Shown: positions 25,781 through 35,103, counted from the first letter of the stretch. The stretch is 64,000 nt of DNA from Aureibaculum marinum (GCF_003813905.1 NZ_RPFJ01000014.1:1-64000), one strand, 5' to 3'. Numbers and translations are program-made. The notes: generated by a model from the letters alone, not told the origin.

Positions 25781-26665
25781 ATGAAAGTAGGCATTTACGG
25801 ACAATATTACAAAGGTGAAGCTATTAGCTACATAGAAATACTTTTAAAAACGTTAGCCGAAAAAAATATTGAAGTCTTTATTGAAGAAAATTTTTACGAC
25901 TTAATAAAAGTTAATAATTTTCCTGAAAAGGAATATCAAACTTTCAGTAGCTATGAAGATTTAGACAATTCTTTTGAAGTAATGTTAACTGTTGGTGGTG
26001 ATGGTACTTTTTTAAGAGCTGTAACTTATGTGAGGGATTTAGACATACCAATCTTAGGAATAAATATTGGACGTTTAGGATTTTTAGCTACAATTCAAAA
26101 AGATAGTATTTCAGAGGCTATCGATTTATTAATAACTAAAAAATACACTATTACAGAACGTACACTATTGGCAGTTACTTCTAATCAAAAAAATGAAGAT
26201 TTGTCTAAAATAAACTTCGCTTTAAACGAAATTGCGGTAAGTAGAAGAAATACCACATCAATGATTACTGTAGAGTCGTATTTAAATGATGAATATTTAA
26301 CTTCATATTGGGCAGACGGTTTAATAATAGCAACACCAACCGGATCAACCGGATACTCTTTAAGTTGTGGAGGTCCTGTTATTTCACCAAATGCTAAAAG
26401 TCTAGTATTAACCCCAATTGCCCCTCATAATTTAAATGCCAGACCCTTAATTATTTCTGAAAACACAACCATTAAATTAAAAATTATTTCTAGAGAAAAA
26501 CAAGCTCTATTATCGTTAGACTCTCGTACAACAACAATTAATAGTAATTCTGAAATAAGTGTAAAAAAAGCTGATTTTTCTTTAAAAACCATTCAACTAG
26601 ACCAGCAAACTTTCTTTAAAACACTTAGAGAAAAACTACTTTGGGGAGAAGACAAACGCAACTAA
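25781..26665 (+). CDS. nadK: NAD kinase
   Basis: A 294-residue NAD kinase that phosphorylates NAD+ to NADP+ with ATP or polyphosphate. GGDGTFLRAV (72-81) is the catalytic GGDGT motif; FALNEIAVSRR and the glycine-rich TPTGSTGYSLSCGGP follow, all family hallmarks. It opens the cluster nadK-porG-uppS-bamA-ompH-ompH-murI, an arrangement common in Flavobacteriaceae that mixes cofactor, envelope and outer-membrane assembly genes. Confidence 0.96.
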   Translation: MKVGIYGQYYKGEAISYIEILLKTLAEKNIEVFIEENFYDLIKVNNFPEKEYQTFSSYEDLDNSFEVMLTVGGDGTFLRAVTYVRDLDIPILGINIGRLGFLATIQKDSISEAIDLLITKKYTITERTLLAVTSNQKNEDLSKINFALNEIAVSRRNTTSMITVESYLNDEYLTSYWADGLIIATPTGSTGYSLSCGGPVISPNAKSLVLTPIAPHNLNARPLIISENTTIKLKIISREKQALLSLDSRTTTINSNSEISVKKADFSLKTIQLDQQTFFKTLREKLLWGEDKRN

Positions 26666-26783
26666 AAGCTTTAATATTAACATTATTTTGTAAAAACTTA
26701 ACCATCTTTACAACAATATTTTATCATTAAAACTGTTTATCAAAAAAGGACTTTTTATCCTTTTTAAACCTAATAGAATTAAT

Positions 26784-26791
26784 TATATTTG
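26784..26791 (+). promoter_or_regulatory. -7 box of the porG-like gene
   Basis: TATATTTG lies 15 bases before the ATG at 26807. A TTG within the box would otherwise be read as an upstream start codon, which supports the ATG. Confidence 0.6.
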
Positions 26792-26806
26792 CAAACATTT
26801 TTTAAA

Positions 26807-27481
26807 ATGAGACAAAGGCTTTTAGTTTACATATTTATATTCGTTACTAGTGTTTCTTCTGCTCAACTGTATGAAGCTGGTGCTTTTATTGGAGGTAGTA
26901 ATTATATTGGAGATATAGGATCTGAGTATTACATTCAACCTAATAGAATTGCAATTGGTGGTATTGCTAAATTCAACTTTACTCCTCGTATTACATTTAG
27001 AGCTACTGGTTTATACACTAGACTACATGATGATGATGTTAGAGCCCAAAGCAATTTTAGACAAAATCGTGGTCTTAAATTTAGAAACTCAATTTTAGAA
27101 GCCTCATTAGGAGTAGAATTTAGTTTTTTTAAATATAGTTTAAACAAAACGGGTTTCACACAAACTCCATATATTATAGCTCAAATTGGAGCCGTAAACT
27201 ATTCCTCTGTTAATGATGATGGCAATAAAACAAGAACAACTTCACTTGTTTTACCTGTAGGAATTGGTTATAAAATGAAGCTGATGGAGAATGTAGGCAT
27301 TGCTTTCGAATCTTCAATAAGATATACTTTCAAGGATAATATTGATGGTAACAATCATAACCTAGTTGGCAATCCTAATCATACTTTTGGAAATCCAAAT
27401 AGTGATGACTGGTATGTTTTTACAGGCATAACTATAGTTTATGCTTTTGGAAGACCAGGTTGCTATACAGGTGTTTTTTAA
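26807..27481 (+). CDS. porG: DUF6089 / PorG-like outer membrane protein
   Basis: A 224-residue exported beta-barrel protein. The signal peptide ends at SSAQ, and the mature part starts LYEAGAFIGGSNYIGDIGSE, the typical DUF6089/PorG opening. Alternating aromatic strands run to the end. PorG in Porphyromonas is an outer-membrane component of the type IX secretion system linked to the PorKN ring; members in this genomic position in flavobacteria are usually assigned to the same family. Its stop is six bases before uppS, so they form one unit. Confidence 0.75.
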   Translation: MRQRLLVYIFIFVTSVSSAQLYEAGAFIGGSNYIGDIGSEYYIQPNRIAIGGIAKFNFTPRITFRATGLYTRLHDDDVRAQSNFRQNRGLKFRNSILEASLGVEFSFFKYSLNKTGFTQTPYIIAQIGAVNYSSVNDDGNKTRTTSLVLPVGIGYKMKLMENVGIAFESSIRYTFKDNIDGNNHNLVGNPNHTFGNPNSDDWYVFTGITIVYAFGRPGCYTGVF

Positions 27482-27487
27482 TATATA

Positions 27488-28240
27488 ATGAATATCATAA
27501 CTCAAATAAATACTCAAAAAATTCCTAAGCACGTTGCCATAATTATGGATGGGAATGGCCGTTGGGCAAAACAAAAAGGAATGTTAAGAGTGTTTGGTCA
27601 TCGCAATGGTGTTAAAGCTGTAAAACAAACTGTTGAGGCTGCTGCAGAAATAGGCATTAAAGTTCTTACCTTATATGCCTTTTCTACTGAAAATTGGCAA
27701 AGACCACAATCTGAAGTTAAAGCATTAATGAAAATTCTAGTAAGTTCATTAAAAGACGAACTAGAAACTTTTCAAAAAAATGATATTAAGCTTCACTCTA
27801 TCGGACAAACCGAAAATTTACCAAAAAAAGCTCAAAAAGAACTAAAGGAAGTTATAGAATTGACCAAAAATAATAACAAAATGGTCTTAAATCTTGCTTT
27901 AAGTTATGGTTCTAGAGAAGAAATTGTTAACACAATTAGAAATATTTCTAAAAAAGTTGTTAATAAGCAACTTTCAATTGAAGAAATTAACGAAAAAATT
28001 ATAAATAATCATTTATATACATTTACTTTGCCCGACGTTGATTTTTTGATACGGACTAGTGGTGAAAAACGCATCAGTAACTTTTTATTATGGCAAATTG
28101 CCTATGCAGAGCTATACTTTACAGATGTTTTATGGCCCGATTTTAGAAAAGAAGATTTTTTTAAAGCAATTTTAGATTTTCAACAAAGAGAAAGACGCTT
28201 CGGAAAAATTAGTGAACAAATTCAAAACAATAATGATTAG
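27488..28240 (+). CDS. uppS: Isoprenyl transferase (undecaprenyl diphosphate synthase)
   Basis: A 250-residue cis-prenyltransferase that condenses isopentenyl diphosphate onto farnesyl diphosphate to make the C55 carrier for cell-wall glycans. IIMDGNGRWAKQKG (catalytic Asp21), FSTENWQRP and the C-terminal RTSGEKRISNFLLWQIAYAE are family signatures. Its end overlaps the start of bamA by eight bases, indicating translational coupling. Confidence 0.96.
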   Translation: MNIITQINTQKIPKHVAIIMDGNGRWAKQKGMLRVFGHRNGVKAVKQTVEAAAEIGIKVLTLYAFSTENWQRPQSEVKALMKILVSSLKDELETFQKNDIKLHSIGQTENLPKKAQKELKEVIELTKNNNKMVLNLALSYGSREEIVNTIRNISKKVVNKQLSIEEINEKIINNHLYTFTLPDVDFLIRTSGEKRISNFLLWQIAYAELYFTDVLWPDFRKEDFFKAILDFQQRERRFGKISEQIQNNND

Positions 28241-30827
28241 AAAACTTAAGGTCAACTTAGTACTCTTAGTATTTATGTTAACAGCATTACTAGTTAATGC
28301 TCAAGATACTCCTCCAATAGCAAAATCTAAAGATTCAATAGTTAACCTACCCGTTAGTGATAGTTTAGCTATTAAATCCACTGATACCATACCCACAAAA
28401 AAAACATCAATCAATGATGTTAACTTTTCTAAAGTTAATACCTACATTTTAGGAGGTATTTCGGTGAAAGGGAATCAACAATTTTCTGATCAATCTATAA
28501 CTGTTTTCTCAGAATTATCAGTAGGTCAACCTATAAAAATACCAGGAGATAAATTAACAGCTGCCATTAAAAAACTATGGAACTCAAAACTTTTTAGCAA
28601 TGTTGATGTTTATGTTACTAAGATTGATGGAAATACAATATATCTAGAATTTGAAGTTACTGAGCTTTCAAAAATAAGTTCTGTTACAGTTGAAGGTGTT
28701 AAGAAAAATAAAGGAGAAGAGCTTATTAAAGAAACAGAGTTTAAAAGAGGAGCTATGCTCACAGAAAACTTAGTTACAACCACAAAGAACTATATAAAAA
28801 AGAAGTATGTAGATAAAGGATTTTTAAAAACTAAAGTTACTATTAATACCAAAGTAGACACTACAGATAATAATGCCGAAAAAGCATTAATAGTAATTGA
28901 TAAAGGCGACAAGATAAAAATTAAGAATTTACGTTTCCATGGAAATGAAAAATTTACTAATAAAAAACTAGCTAGTTATCTTAAAAAAACAAAAGAAAAG
29001 AGATTCTATCGTTTTTGGAAACCCTCTAAATACATTGAAGAAGAATACAATGCAGATTTAGAAAGATTAGTTGAAAAATATCAAGAAAAAGGGTATCGTG
29101 ATGCTCAAGTTTTAAAAGATTCTATTTCTTGGAATGATGACAATACTATAAATTTAGATATTACCGTAAACGAAGGTAATAAATACTATTTCGGTGATAT
29201 AGAATTTTTAGGAAATACCGTTTATTCCGATACCATTTTAAGACAATTTATAGGATTAGAAAAAGGTGACGTTTACAATGGAAAACTTTTAAACGAACGT
29301 ATTAAAGGTGATGGAACTCCAGACTCTCAAGACATTACCAATTTTTACCTAAATAATGGATATTTATTTTCTAATGTTATTCCCGTTGAAACTAAAGTAG
29401 AAAATGACACAATAGATATTCAAATTAGAATTAGAGAAGATGAGCCTGCTACTATCAGAAAAATTACCTTAGTGGGTAACGAAGTAACTAACGATCATGT
29501 ATTACTAAGAGAAATGCGTACCATGCCTGGTCAATTATTTAGTAGAGAAGATATTATAAGAACTATTAGAGAAGTTGGACAATTGCCTTATATTGACCCT
29601 GAAAGTATTACTCCTGATGTTAAACCAAATTACTTAGATAAAACCGTTGATATTGAATATAGCGTTGTAGAAAAAGGAGCTAGTCAAATAGAATTACAAG
29701 GTGGTTTTGGAGGTAGCACATTTATAGGTACATTAGGGCTTTCATTTAGTAACTTTTCCATTCAAAATATATTTAACGGTAGTGAATACAAGCCAGTTCC
29801 TAGAGGTGATGGTCAAAGTGTAGCTCTTAGAGCTCAAGCTAGCCGTTTTTCAAACTCTTATAGCTTATCCTTTACAGAACCATGGTTTGGTGGAAAAAAA
29901 CCCAAATCACTTTCTTTCTCTATATATAGTTCTAGTCAATTTAGTTATAATTATGCTACTGGAGATGTTGATAAAGATCAGAAATTAAATATTATTGGAG
30001 CCAGCTTAGCCTTAAGTCAACGATTAAAATGGCCTGATGACTATTTTACACTCTCTACTTCTATTAGTTACCAACGTTATAATTTAGACAATTTCTTCTT
30101 AGGTACTTTTGGTTTTAACAATGGTGTTTCAAATAACTTATCTTTAGGTGTTAATTTTAGTAGAAGTTCTGCAGGTTACAATCCGATATTTCCAACATTG
30201 GGTTCTACATTTACTATTGGTGCCAAACTAACGCCACCTTATTCTTTATTTGATAATGATAAAGATTATGATAACATGACTTCCGCTGAAAGATTTAAAT
30301 TACTAGAATATTATAAATTAACTTTTGGTGGTAAATGGTATAGTAAAATTATGGGTAAACCTCAACACGAACTTGTTTTAATGTCTAATGTTGAATTTGG
30401 TTTCTTAGGAGCCTATAATAATGATTTAGGGGTTTCACCTTTTGAACGTTTCTATTTAGGTGGAGACGGATTATCTTCTGGATATTTTGATGGACGAACC
30501 ACTGTTGGTTTACGTGGGTATGAAAACAATAGTTTATCTTCTAACTTAGGTAGTACTATTTATAATAAATTCTCTTTAGAACTTCGTTACCCAATAACGT
30601 TAAAACCTACAGCTTCAATTTACGTGTTAGGCTTTTTAGAAGGAGGTAAAGCTTACGATGATTTTGACAACTTTGCTCCTTTTGACTTAAAACGTTCAGC
30701 AGGAGTTGGTATTAGAATACATATGCCTGCCTTTGGATTGCTAGGGATAGACTTTGCAAAAGGTTTCGATACCGATTTAGTAACACCAGGACAATCTGTT
30801 CATTTTATTATAGGTCAACAATTCTAA
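28233..30827 (+). CDS. bamA: Outer membrane protein assembly factor BamA
   Basis: An 864-residue outer-membrane insertase. The ATG at 28233 gives the signal peptide MIRKLKVNLVLLVFMLTALL ending VNAQ. A Ser/Thr-rich linker follows, then a series of POTRA-like repeats (for example VKGNQQFSD, RFHGNEKFTN, EFLGNTVYSD and TLVGNEVTND, each opening a repeat), and a C-terminal 16-strand barrel from about residue 480 with GLRGYENNSL and a terminal aromatic residue. It inserts beta-barrel proteins into the outer membrane. It is coupled to uppS and followed by two Skp/OmpH chaperone genes. Confidence 0.95.
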   Translation: MIRKLKVNLVLLVFMLTALLVNAQDTPPIAKSKDSIVNLPVSDSLAIKSTDTIPTKKTSINDVNFSKVNTYILGGISVKGNQQFSDQSITVFSELSVGQPIKIPGDKLTAAIKKLWNSKLFSNVDVYVTKIDGNTIYLEFEVTELSKISSVTVEGVKKNKGEELIKETEFKRGAMLTENLVTTTKNYIKKKYVDKGFLKTKVTINTKVDTTDNNAEKALIVIDKGDKIKIKNLRFHGNEKFTNKKLASYLKKTKEKRFYRFWKPSKYIEEEYNADLERLVEKYQEKGYRDAQVLKDSISWNDDNTINLDITVNEGNKYYFGDIEFLGNTVYSDTILRQFIGLEKGDVYNGKLLNERIKGDGTPDSQDITNFYLNNGYLFSNVIPVETKVENDTIDIQIRIREDEPATIRKITLVGNEVTNDHVLLREMRTMPGQLFSREDIIRTIREVGQLPYIDPESITPDVKPNYLDKTVDIEYSVVEKGASQIELQGGFGGSTFIGTLGLSFSNFSIQNIFNGSEYKPVPRGDGQSVALRAQASRFSNSYSLSFTEPWFGGKKPKSLSFSIYSSSQFSYNYATGDVDKDQKLNIIGASLALSQRLKWPDDYFTLSTSISYQRYNLDNFFLGTFGFNNGVSNNLSLGVNFSRSSAGYNPIFPTLGSTFTIGAKLTPPYSLFDNDKDYDNMTSAERFKLLEYYKLTFGGKWYSKIMGKPQHELVLMSNVEFGFLGAYNNDLGVSPFERFYLGGDGLSSGYFDGRTTVGLRGYENNSLSSNLGSTIYNKFSLELRYPITLKPTASIYVLGFLEGGKAYDDFDNFAPFDLKRSAGVGIRIHMPAFGLLGIDFAKGFDTDLVTPGQSVHFIIGQQF

Positions 30828-30837
30828 TCAAAATTAG

Positions 30838-30845
30838 TACATTTG
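30838..30845 (+). promoter_or_regulatory. -7 box upstream of the first ompH gene
   Basis: TACATTTG starts eleven bases after the bamA stop and 55 bases before the ATG at 30893. The chaperone genes may therefore have their own promoter in addition to read-through. Confidence 0.5.
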
Positions 30846-30892
30846 CATAATATTTTACTTTGGCACGGTTTTTTCTAAATACACATTGCACT

Positions 30893-31696
30893 ATGATACG
30901 TAAAATAACTTTTATACTGACGTTATTAGTTAGTACTACACTTGTAGCTCAAAAGCCACAAAAGATAGCGTATATTGATATGCAATATATTTTAGACAAT
31001 GTACCTGAATATGTAGAAGCCGAGGCTCGGCTAAAAGCAAAAGTAATAACGTGGCAACAAAAATTAGATGCAATAAAAAGTGAAATTGAAGTTTTAAAAA
31101 CTGATTTAAGTAATGAAAAAGCATTGCTAACTGATGACCTAATAAAAGAAAAAGAAGAAGATATAGAAATAAAAGAACTAGATTTAAAAAATTTACAAGC
31201 TGCATATTTTGGTCCTAATGGAGATATGTTTTTTTTACGTCAACAATTAGTAAAACCTGTACAAGATCAAATATATAATGCTGTTCAAGAAATAGCAGTA
31301 GCTAAAAAATATGATATTGTTTTTGATAAGTCGAGTGACTTAATAATGCTTTACTCTAATGGTCAATATGACATCAGTGAGTTAGTATTAAGTAAAATAG
31401 TTAAAGGCCGAAAAATAAAGGCTATTGAAGAAAAAAAAGAAGAGCGAATTCAAGCTCAAGAAGAAGCTAAAATAAAGGCTCAAACAAAAGCTGAAGCAAA
31501 GCAAGCTAAAAATGAAGCTTTAAGAGAAAGAATTAGATTGCAAAACGAAGCCAGAGCTAAAAAAAGGCAAGAAGCTATTAAAGCAAAACAAGAGCTTCGT
31601 AAACAACGATTAGAGGAAATAGATAGAATAAAGGCTGAAAAAGCAGGAAAAGTGCAACAAGAACAAGATACAACGAAGACAGATTCGTCAAAATAA
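30893..31696 (+). CDS. OmpH/Skp family chaperone, long form
   Basis: A 267-residue periplasmic chaperone-like protein. The ATG at 30893 gives MIRKITFILTLLVSTTLVAQ; an earlier in-frame start at 30860 would place eleven residues before the signal peptide. IAYIDMQYILDNVPEYVEAE is the OmpH opening, followed by a coiled-coil hairpin and YDIVFDKSSDLIMLYSNGQY. A Lys/Glu/Ala-rich tail of about 75 residues extends past the usual Skp length. It likely escorts unfolded outer-membrane proteins to BamA, encoded just upstream. Confidence 0.88.
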   Translation: MIRKITFILTLLVSTTLVAQKPQKIAYIDMQYILDNVPEYVEAEARLKAKVITWQQKLDAIKSEIEVLKTDLSNEKALLTDDLIKEKEEDIEIKELDLKNLQAAYFGPNGDMFFLRQQLVKPVQDQIYNAVQEIAVAKKYDIVFDKSSDLIMLYSNGQYDISELVLSKIVKGRKIKAIEEKKEERIQAQEEAKIKAQTKAEAKQAKNEALRERIRLQNEARAKKRQEAIKAKQELRKQRLEEIDRIKAEKAGKVQQEQDTTKTDSSK

Positions 31697-31772
31697 GAGG
31701 AAAAAATTCCTCATAACATGAAAAAAAAAGTAATAAATACCAATAAACAATAATTAATAAATTAATAAACAA

Positions 31773-32282
31773 ATGAAACTATTTAAAAATCTACTATTAG
31801 CGAGTGTACTACTATTTGGAGCTATGACGGTGAATGCACAGTCAAAAGTAGCACATATTAATACCGATGAATTGGTTGCGTCAATGCCAGAAACTATTCA
31901 AATGCAAGAAGAACTTAAAAAAGTAGTTCAAGCATATGATGCTGATTTTAAAGAACAAGCCAATGCTTATCAAACTAAAGCTCAAAAATACGAACAAGAG
32001 GGTCCTACTCAAACAGATGCAGAAAACCAAAAAAGAGGTTTAGAGCTACAAGAATTACAACGTAAATTACAAATGTATCAACAAACAGCTCGTGAGGAAA
32101 TACAAAAAAAAGAGTTTGATTTGTATAAACCAATAGCTGAAAAAGCTCAAAAAGCAATAGACGATGTTGCTGCTGAAAAAGGAATAGAATATGTTTTTGA
32201 TTCTACTCCAGGTAAAGGTTTAGTTGTTTTTAAAGGTATGGACCTTATGGATGCAGTAAAAGCTAAATTAGGTATAAAATAA
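31773..32282 (+). CDS. OmpH/Skp family outer membrane chaperone
   Basis: A 169-residue Skp-type chaperone. Signal peptide of about 22 residues ending VNAQS, then KVAHINTDELVASMPETIQM, a long coiled-coil region and EYVFDSTPGKGLVVFKGMDL. It is the typical-length paralogue of the preceding gene, 76 bases downstream, and presumably acts with it in delivering barrel proteins to BamA. A terminator follows. Confidence 0.92.
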   Translation: MKLFKNLLLASVLLFGAMTVNAQSKVAHINTDELVASMPETIQMQEELKKVVQAYDADFKEQANAYQTKAQKYEQEGPTQTDAENQKRGLELQELQRKLQMYQQTAREEIQKKEFDLYKPIAEKAQKAIDDVAAEKGIEYVFDSTPGKGLVVFKGMDLMDAVKAKLGIK

Positions 32283-32306
32283 GATTTCAATTTTATATAT
32301 TAAAAT

Positions 32307-32337
32307 AAAAAAATCTCGTTAATAGCGAGATTTTTTT
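32307..32337 (+). terminator. Terminator after the ompH genes
   Basis: AAATCTCG and CGAGATTT pair around a seven-base loop and are followed by seven T residues, 25 bases after the stop of the second chaperone gene. Confidence 0.85.
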
Positions 32338-32372
32338 ATTTTAAGTAACTAAAGGATAATAATCTATTCTCT

Positions 32373-32380
32373 TATATTTG
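32373..32380 (+). promoter_or_regulatory. -7 box of murI, nearly leaderless
   Basis: TATATTTG ends only four bases before the murI ATG at 32385. With the usual spacing the transcript would start at or next to the start codon. Confidence 0.5.
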
Positions 32381-32384
32381 TAAT

Positions 32385-33176
32385 ATGATTTCGAGCAATC
32401 CAATTGGTGTTTTTGATTCTGGTATTGGTGGTATTTCTATATGGAAAGAACTAATAAATCACCTTCCTAATGAAAACACTATTTATCTTGCTGATAGTAA
32501 AAATGCACCTTATGGAGATAGATCCAAACAAGAAATAATTGATTTATGTGTAAAAAACACAGAGTTACTTTTAAAAAAAAATTGTAAAATAATTGTTGTA
32601 GCTTGTAATACTGCAACTACAAATGCAATAGATTTTTTAAGAGCAACTTACAAGGTTCCTTTTATTGGAATTGAACCCGCAATTAAACCTGCAGCATTAC
32701 AAACTAAATCTAACGCTATTGGAATTTTAGCAACTAAAGGAACATTAACAAGTGAATTGTTTCACAGTACTTCAAAAAAATTTACAGCCGGTATTACAGT
32801 TATTGAAAAGGTAGGCGAAGGTCTTGTTCCATTAATTGAAAGTGATAAAATAGAGAGTATAGAAATGGAACAGCTTCTCAAAAAATTATTACATCCTATG
32901 CTTGAAAAAAAAATTGACTATTTGGTATTAGGTTGTAGCCACTACCCTTTTTTAATTCCTCAAATAAAAAAAATAGTTGGAGAAGGTATAAAAATAATAG
33001 ATTCTGGAGAAGCGGTGGCAAAACAAACTAAAGCAATTCTATTAAAGAATAATTTATTAAATACTTGCACCACAACTTCTGCTCATTATTTATATAGTAA
33101 TGCAAACATTACTACATTAACACATCTTGTGAAAAATATTTCTAAATCAGCGAAAATTGCCTATTTAGATTTTTAA
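32385..33176 (+). CDS. murI: Glutamate racemase
   Basis: A 263-residue racemase that makes D-glutamate for peptidoglycan. PIGVFDSGIGG (Asp11), VVACNTAT (Cys74) and VLGCSHYPF (Cys184, His186) are the catalytic motifs of the family. The ATG at 32385 places PIGVFDSG at the normal distance from the N-terminus, so no later start is needed. It ends the nadK-to-murI cluster and is followed by a strong terminator. Confidence 0.96.
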   Translation: MISSNPIGVFDSGIGGISIWKELINHLPNENTIYLADSKNAPYGDRSKQEIIDLCVKNTELLLKKNCKIIVVACNTATTNAIDFLRATYKVPFIGIEPAIKPAALQTKSNAIGILATKGTLTSELFHSTSKKFTAGITVIEKVGEGLVPLIESDKIESIEMEQLLKKLLHPMLEKKIDYLVLGCSHYPFLIPQIKKIVGEGIKIIDSGEAVAKQTKAILLKNNLLNTCTTTSAHYLYSNANITTLTHLVKNISKSAKIAYLDF

Positions 33177-33196
33177 CTAGTATATGATAAAAAATA

Positions 33197-33220
33197 AAAG
33201 CCGCACCTAGGTGCGGCTTT
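33197..33220. terminator. Terminator after murI
   Basis: A perfect palindrome with arms AAAGCCGCAC and GTGCGGCTTT around CTAG starts 20 bases after the murI stop. A short T-rich stretch follows. Confidence 0.85.
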
Positions 33221-33358
33221 AAATTTTTGGGGATATAATTTTTGTCGCTAAACACTTATGAAAACACCCAAAAAAGAAAAGGACAAATCCTTCTCGTAGT
33301 AGACTGCTAAGATATAAATAAATTTTCAGTTTTTCAAAAAAAATTATCAAAAAAACAG
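33221..33358. other. Non-coding stretch with a GAAAAGGA hairpin
   Basis: Between murI and the esterase-like gene this stretch carries AGAAAAGGAC-AAATCCTTCTC, which can form a short hairpin near 33276-33295. A similar A-rich AGAAAAGGAT ... ATCCTTTTCT sequence returns near 33446-33481. No coding region is seen. The repeated design may mark a small structured RNA or decayed repeat. Confidence 0.3.
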
Positions 33359-33397
33359 AACAGTCACATCAGTAAAATGACGTGACTGTTTTATTTT
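33359..33397. terminator. Second hairpin terminator in the murI-esterase gap
   Basis: AACAGTCAC (33359-33367) pairs with GTGACTGTT (33382-33390) around a 14-base loop, followed by TTATTTTT. It implies a transcript ending here that is separate from murI, since murI already has a terminator 140 bases upstream. Confidence 0.65.
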
Positions 33398-33445
33398 TAG
33401 AGCATTTACACATACTAATCACTTATATATAATAACTCTAAAAAG

Positions 33446-33481
33446 AGAAAAGGATGAAAAATGTGGGGAGAATCCTTTTCT
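33446..33481. repeat. Hairpin AGAAAAGGAT / ATCCTTTTCT
   Basis: Ten-base perfect arms enclose a 16-base loop containing GTGGGG. It lies just beyond the stop of the minus-strand esterase-like gene and could be its terminator or part of the structured region upstream. Confidence 0.5.
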
Positions 33482-33505
33482 AAGAAGGAACTAAGTTACA
33501 AATTG

Positions 33506-34591
33506 TTACTTATAATCTAAAATTTCTAATAATATAAATTGGTTAAATTGTTGCCCTAATTTGTTAAAATTATTATCTGCCACTAAAAGTAAAGTTCTAT
33601 TACCGTTTGATAATGTTGGCCCAAAGGTTAGTCCTTCAATATTGTCTATCACTTGATTTGAAAGTTGACTTCTAACACTTTCAAAATCGAATAGAAGTTC
33701 TTTATGAGCCGGTTCAAAATCAGTATCAATAAGACCATCCATGCTTAAAGTATTACTAGCATTAGTAGCATCAACATCGAACAATTTAATAGTATTACCT
33801 TGCAACCCCAATCCAGAAGAATAGCTTCTTTCAATTACAATAAATTTATCTTTGTCATATTCTAATAAATCTGACAACCCATTTACTGCAAAGTTCTCTT
33901 TCGGAATTTTGTCAATCTTATCTAATAAATAAGCAAATTGTTTTGTAGGTTTTTGTGTAGCAGCATCAATATTAGTAATTCTTATAGGCGATTTTGTTTC
34001 TACCACTTTAGGTTCGGGCCCATCTGCCTCTAAAGGCAATTCCATAGCAATCCAGTATCCCTTTTTATCATTACTAATAGTTAATCCTTCTAACGTACCG
34101 TTATTTCTAGGTTTTTGTTTACTGGTTGCTTTTAAAGAAGTTGGTATATCATAAAAATGATCTATAATCCCTTGCTGATTTACACTAAAAAAAGAGGGAT
34201 CCTTTTTATAATTAATGCTTCCTTCACTTGTAATTAGAACATTATTTCTTTTTACATCAAATCTAATAGCTTCAACATCCAAATAGTGAGAACTATCATT
34301 AAATTTAACCACCGATGTGAATAGTATGGTATCAATTTTTGATTTATTAATTTTTATTTCTGCTTTATAATATCTAGGATTTTTAGCATCATCACAAATT
34401 AAATAATAGGTATTATTAGCGTAATCTATCCCAGATAACCCTCCTACCAATGTTTCATCTACCAAAATATTTTCTGGAATAATATACTCATCTAAATACT
34501 TAAGTTGTAATTTATCTTGAGAGGTTCCTTTTAAGGTTTTACAACTTAAAATAGTTACTAAAAAAAGTACTAAAATTATTATGTTCTTCAT
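33506..34591 (-). CDS. Esterase-like phytase-family lipoprotein
   Basis: A 361-residue predicted lipoprotein (ILSC, Cys17). The mature protein carries the 'esterase-like activity of phytase' domain: LVGGLSGIDYANNTYYLICD at the start, HYLDVEAIRFD and NNGTLEGLTISNDKKGYWIA in the middle, and NIEGLTFGPTLSNGNRTLLL near the end. These suggest a beta-propeller with acidic metal-binding loops. A role in releasing phosphate from organic phosphoesters is plausible but unproven. Its start overlaps the stop of the DUF6265 gene by four bases (ATGA), so they are co-translated. Confidence 0.82.
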   Translation of the reverse strand: MKNIIILVLFLVTILSCKTLKGTSQDKLQLKYLDEYIIPENILVDETLVGGLSGIDYANNTYYLICDDAKNPRYYKAEIKINKSKIDTILFTSVVKFNDSSHYLDVEAIRFDVKRNNVLITSEGSINYKKDPSFFSVNQQGIIDHFYDIPTSLKATSKQKPRNNGTLEGLTISNDKKGYWIAMELPLEADGPEPKVVETKSPIRITNIDAATQKPTKQFAYLLDKIDKIPKENFAVNGLSDLLEYDKDKFIVIERSYSSGLGLQGNTIKLFDVDATNASNTLSMDGLIDTDFEPAHKELLFDFESVRSQLSNQVIDNIEGLTFGPTLSNGNRTLLLVADNNFNKLGQQFNQFILLEILDYK

Positions 34592-35103
34592 TTATTACTT
34601 CTTTTAAAATAAAAGTCAATTTTCTTATATTCACTATCAATTTTTCCTTCTATCCAAGCATGAATAGAATCTTTTACAGGATTTGTATAAGAAATTTTAT
34701 TAGGAAAATCGTGGAGTTCATTTACAAAAGTAAATGTATCCTTTTTCTGAAGATTTAGATCAAAAATAACTGGTTTTTGATTACTTTCTTTAGGGCCACT
34801 TACAATTAAAACTACCTTATCTAAATCTTGTTGAATAGTCATGTATTCTTGAAAAACAGTATCCTTCAAAACTGTAGTATAGCTATAAGCTGTTAAAATA
34901 CTGTCGTTCACTTTTGTCCAAGTTTCATAAGATTGTTGCTCTTCAGTAATATTAGTCCATTTGCCGACTAACCATTGTAATTGTTTTATTTGAGAGTAAC
35001 TTTTTTTATTGGTTTTTGTTAGTACCTCCTCTGATTTAAATTCTTTGTTTTTACAAGAGTTAAATAGTATAAGAATACTAAAAAGTAAAACAATTTTATT
35101 CAT
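34588..35103 (-). CDS. DUF6265 lipoprotein
   Basis: A 171-residue predicted lipoprotein (lipobox FNSC, Cys17). After a short linker, QLQWLVGKWTNITEEQQSYETW is the DUF6265 opening, a lipocalin-like beta-barrel family of unknown function. VNELHDFPNKISYT is the second conserved block. It is the first gene of a two-gene unit with the esterase-like lipoprotein, so the two may work on the same extracellular substrate. Confidence 0.78.
   Translation of the reverse strand: MNKIVLLFSILILFNSCKNKEFKSEEVLTKTNKKSYSQIKQLQWLVGKWTNITEEQQSYETWTKVNDSILTAYSYTTVLKDTVFQEYMTIQQDLDKVVLIVSGPKESNQKPVIFDLNLQKKDTFTFVNELHDFPNKISYTNPVKDSIHAWIEGKIDSEYKKIDFYFKRSNK

Noticed and set aside
30936-31205. 89-codon Leu-rich minus-strand frame
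   Set aside because: It is the antisense shadow of the coiled-coil ompH gene; its Leu/Phe richness comes from reversed Glu/Lys codons.
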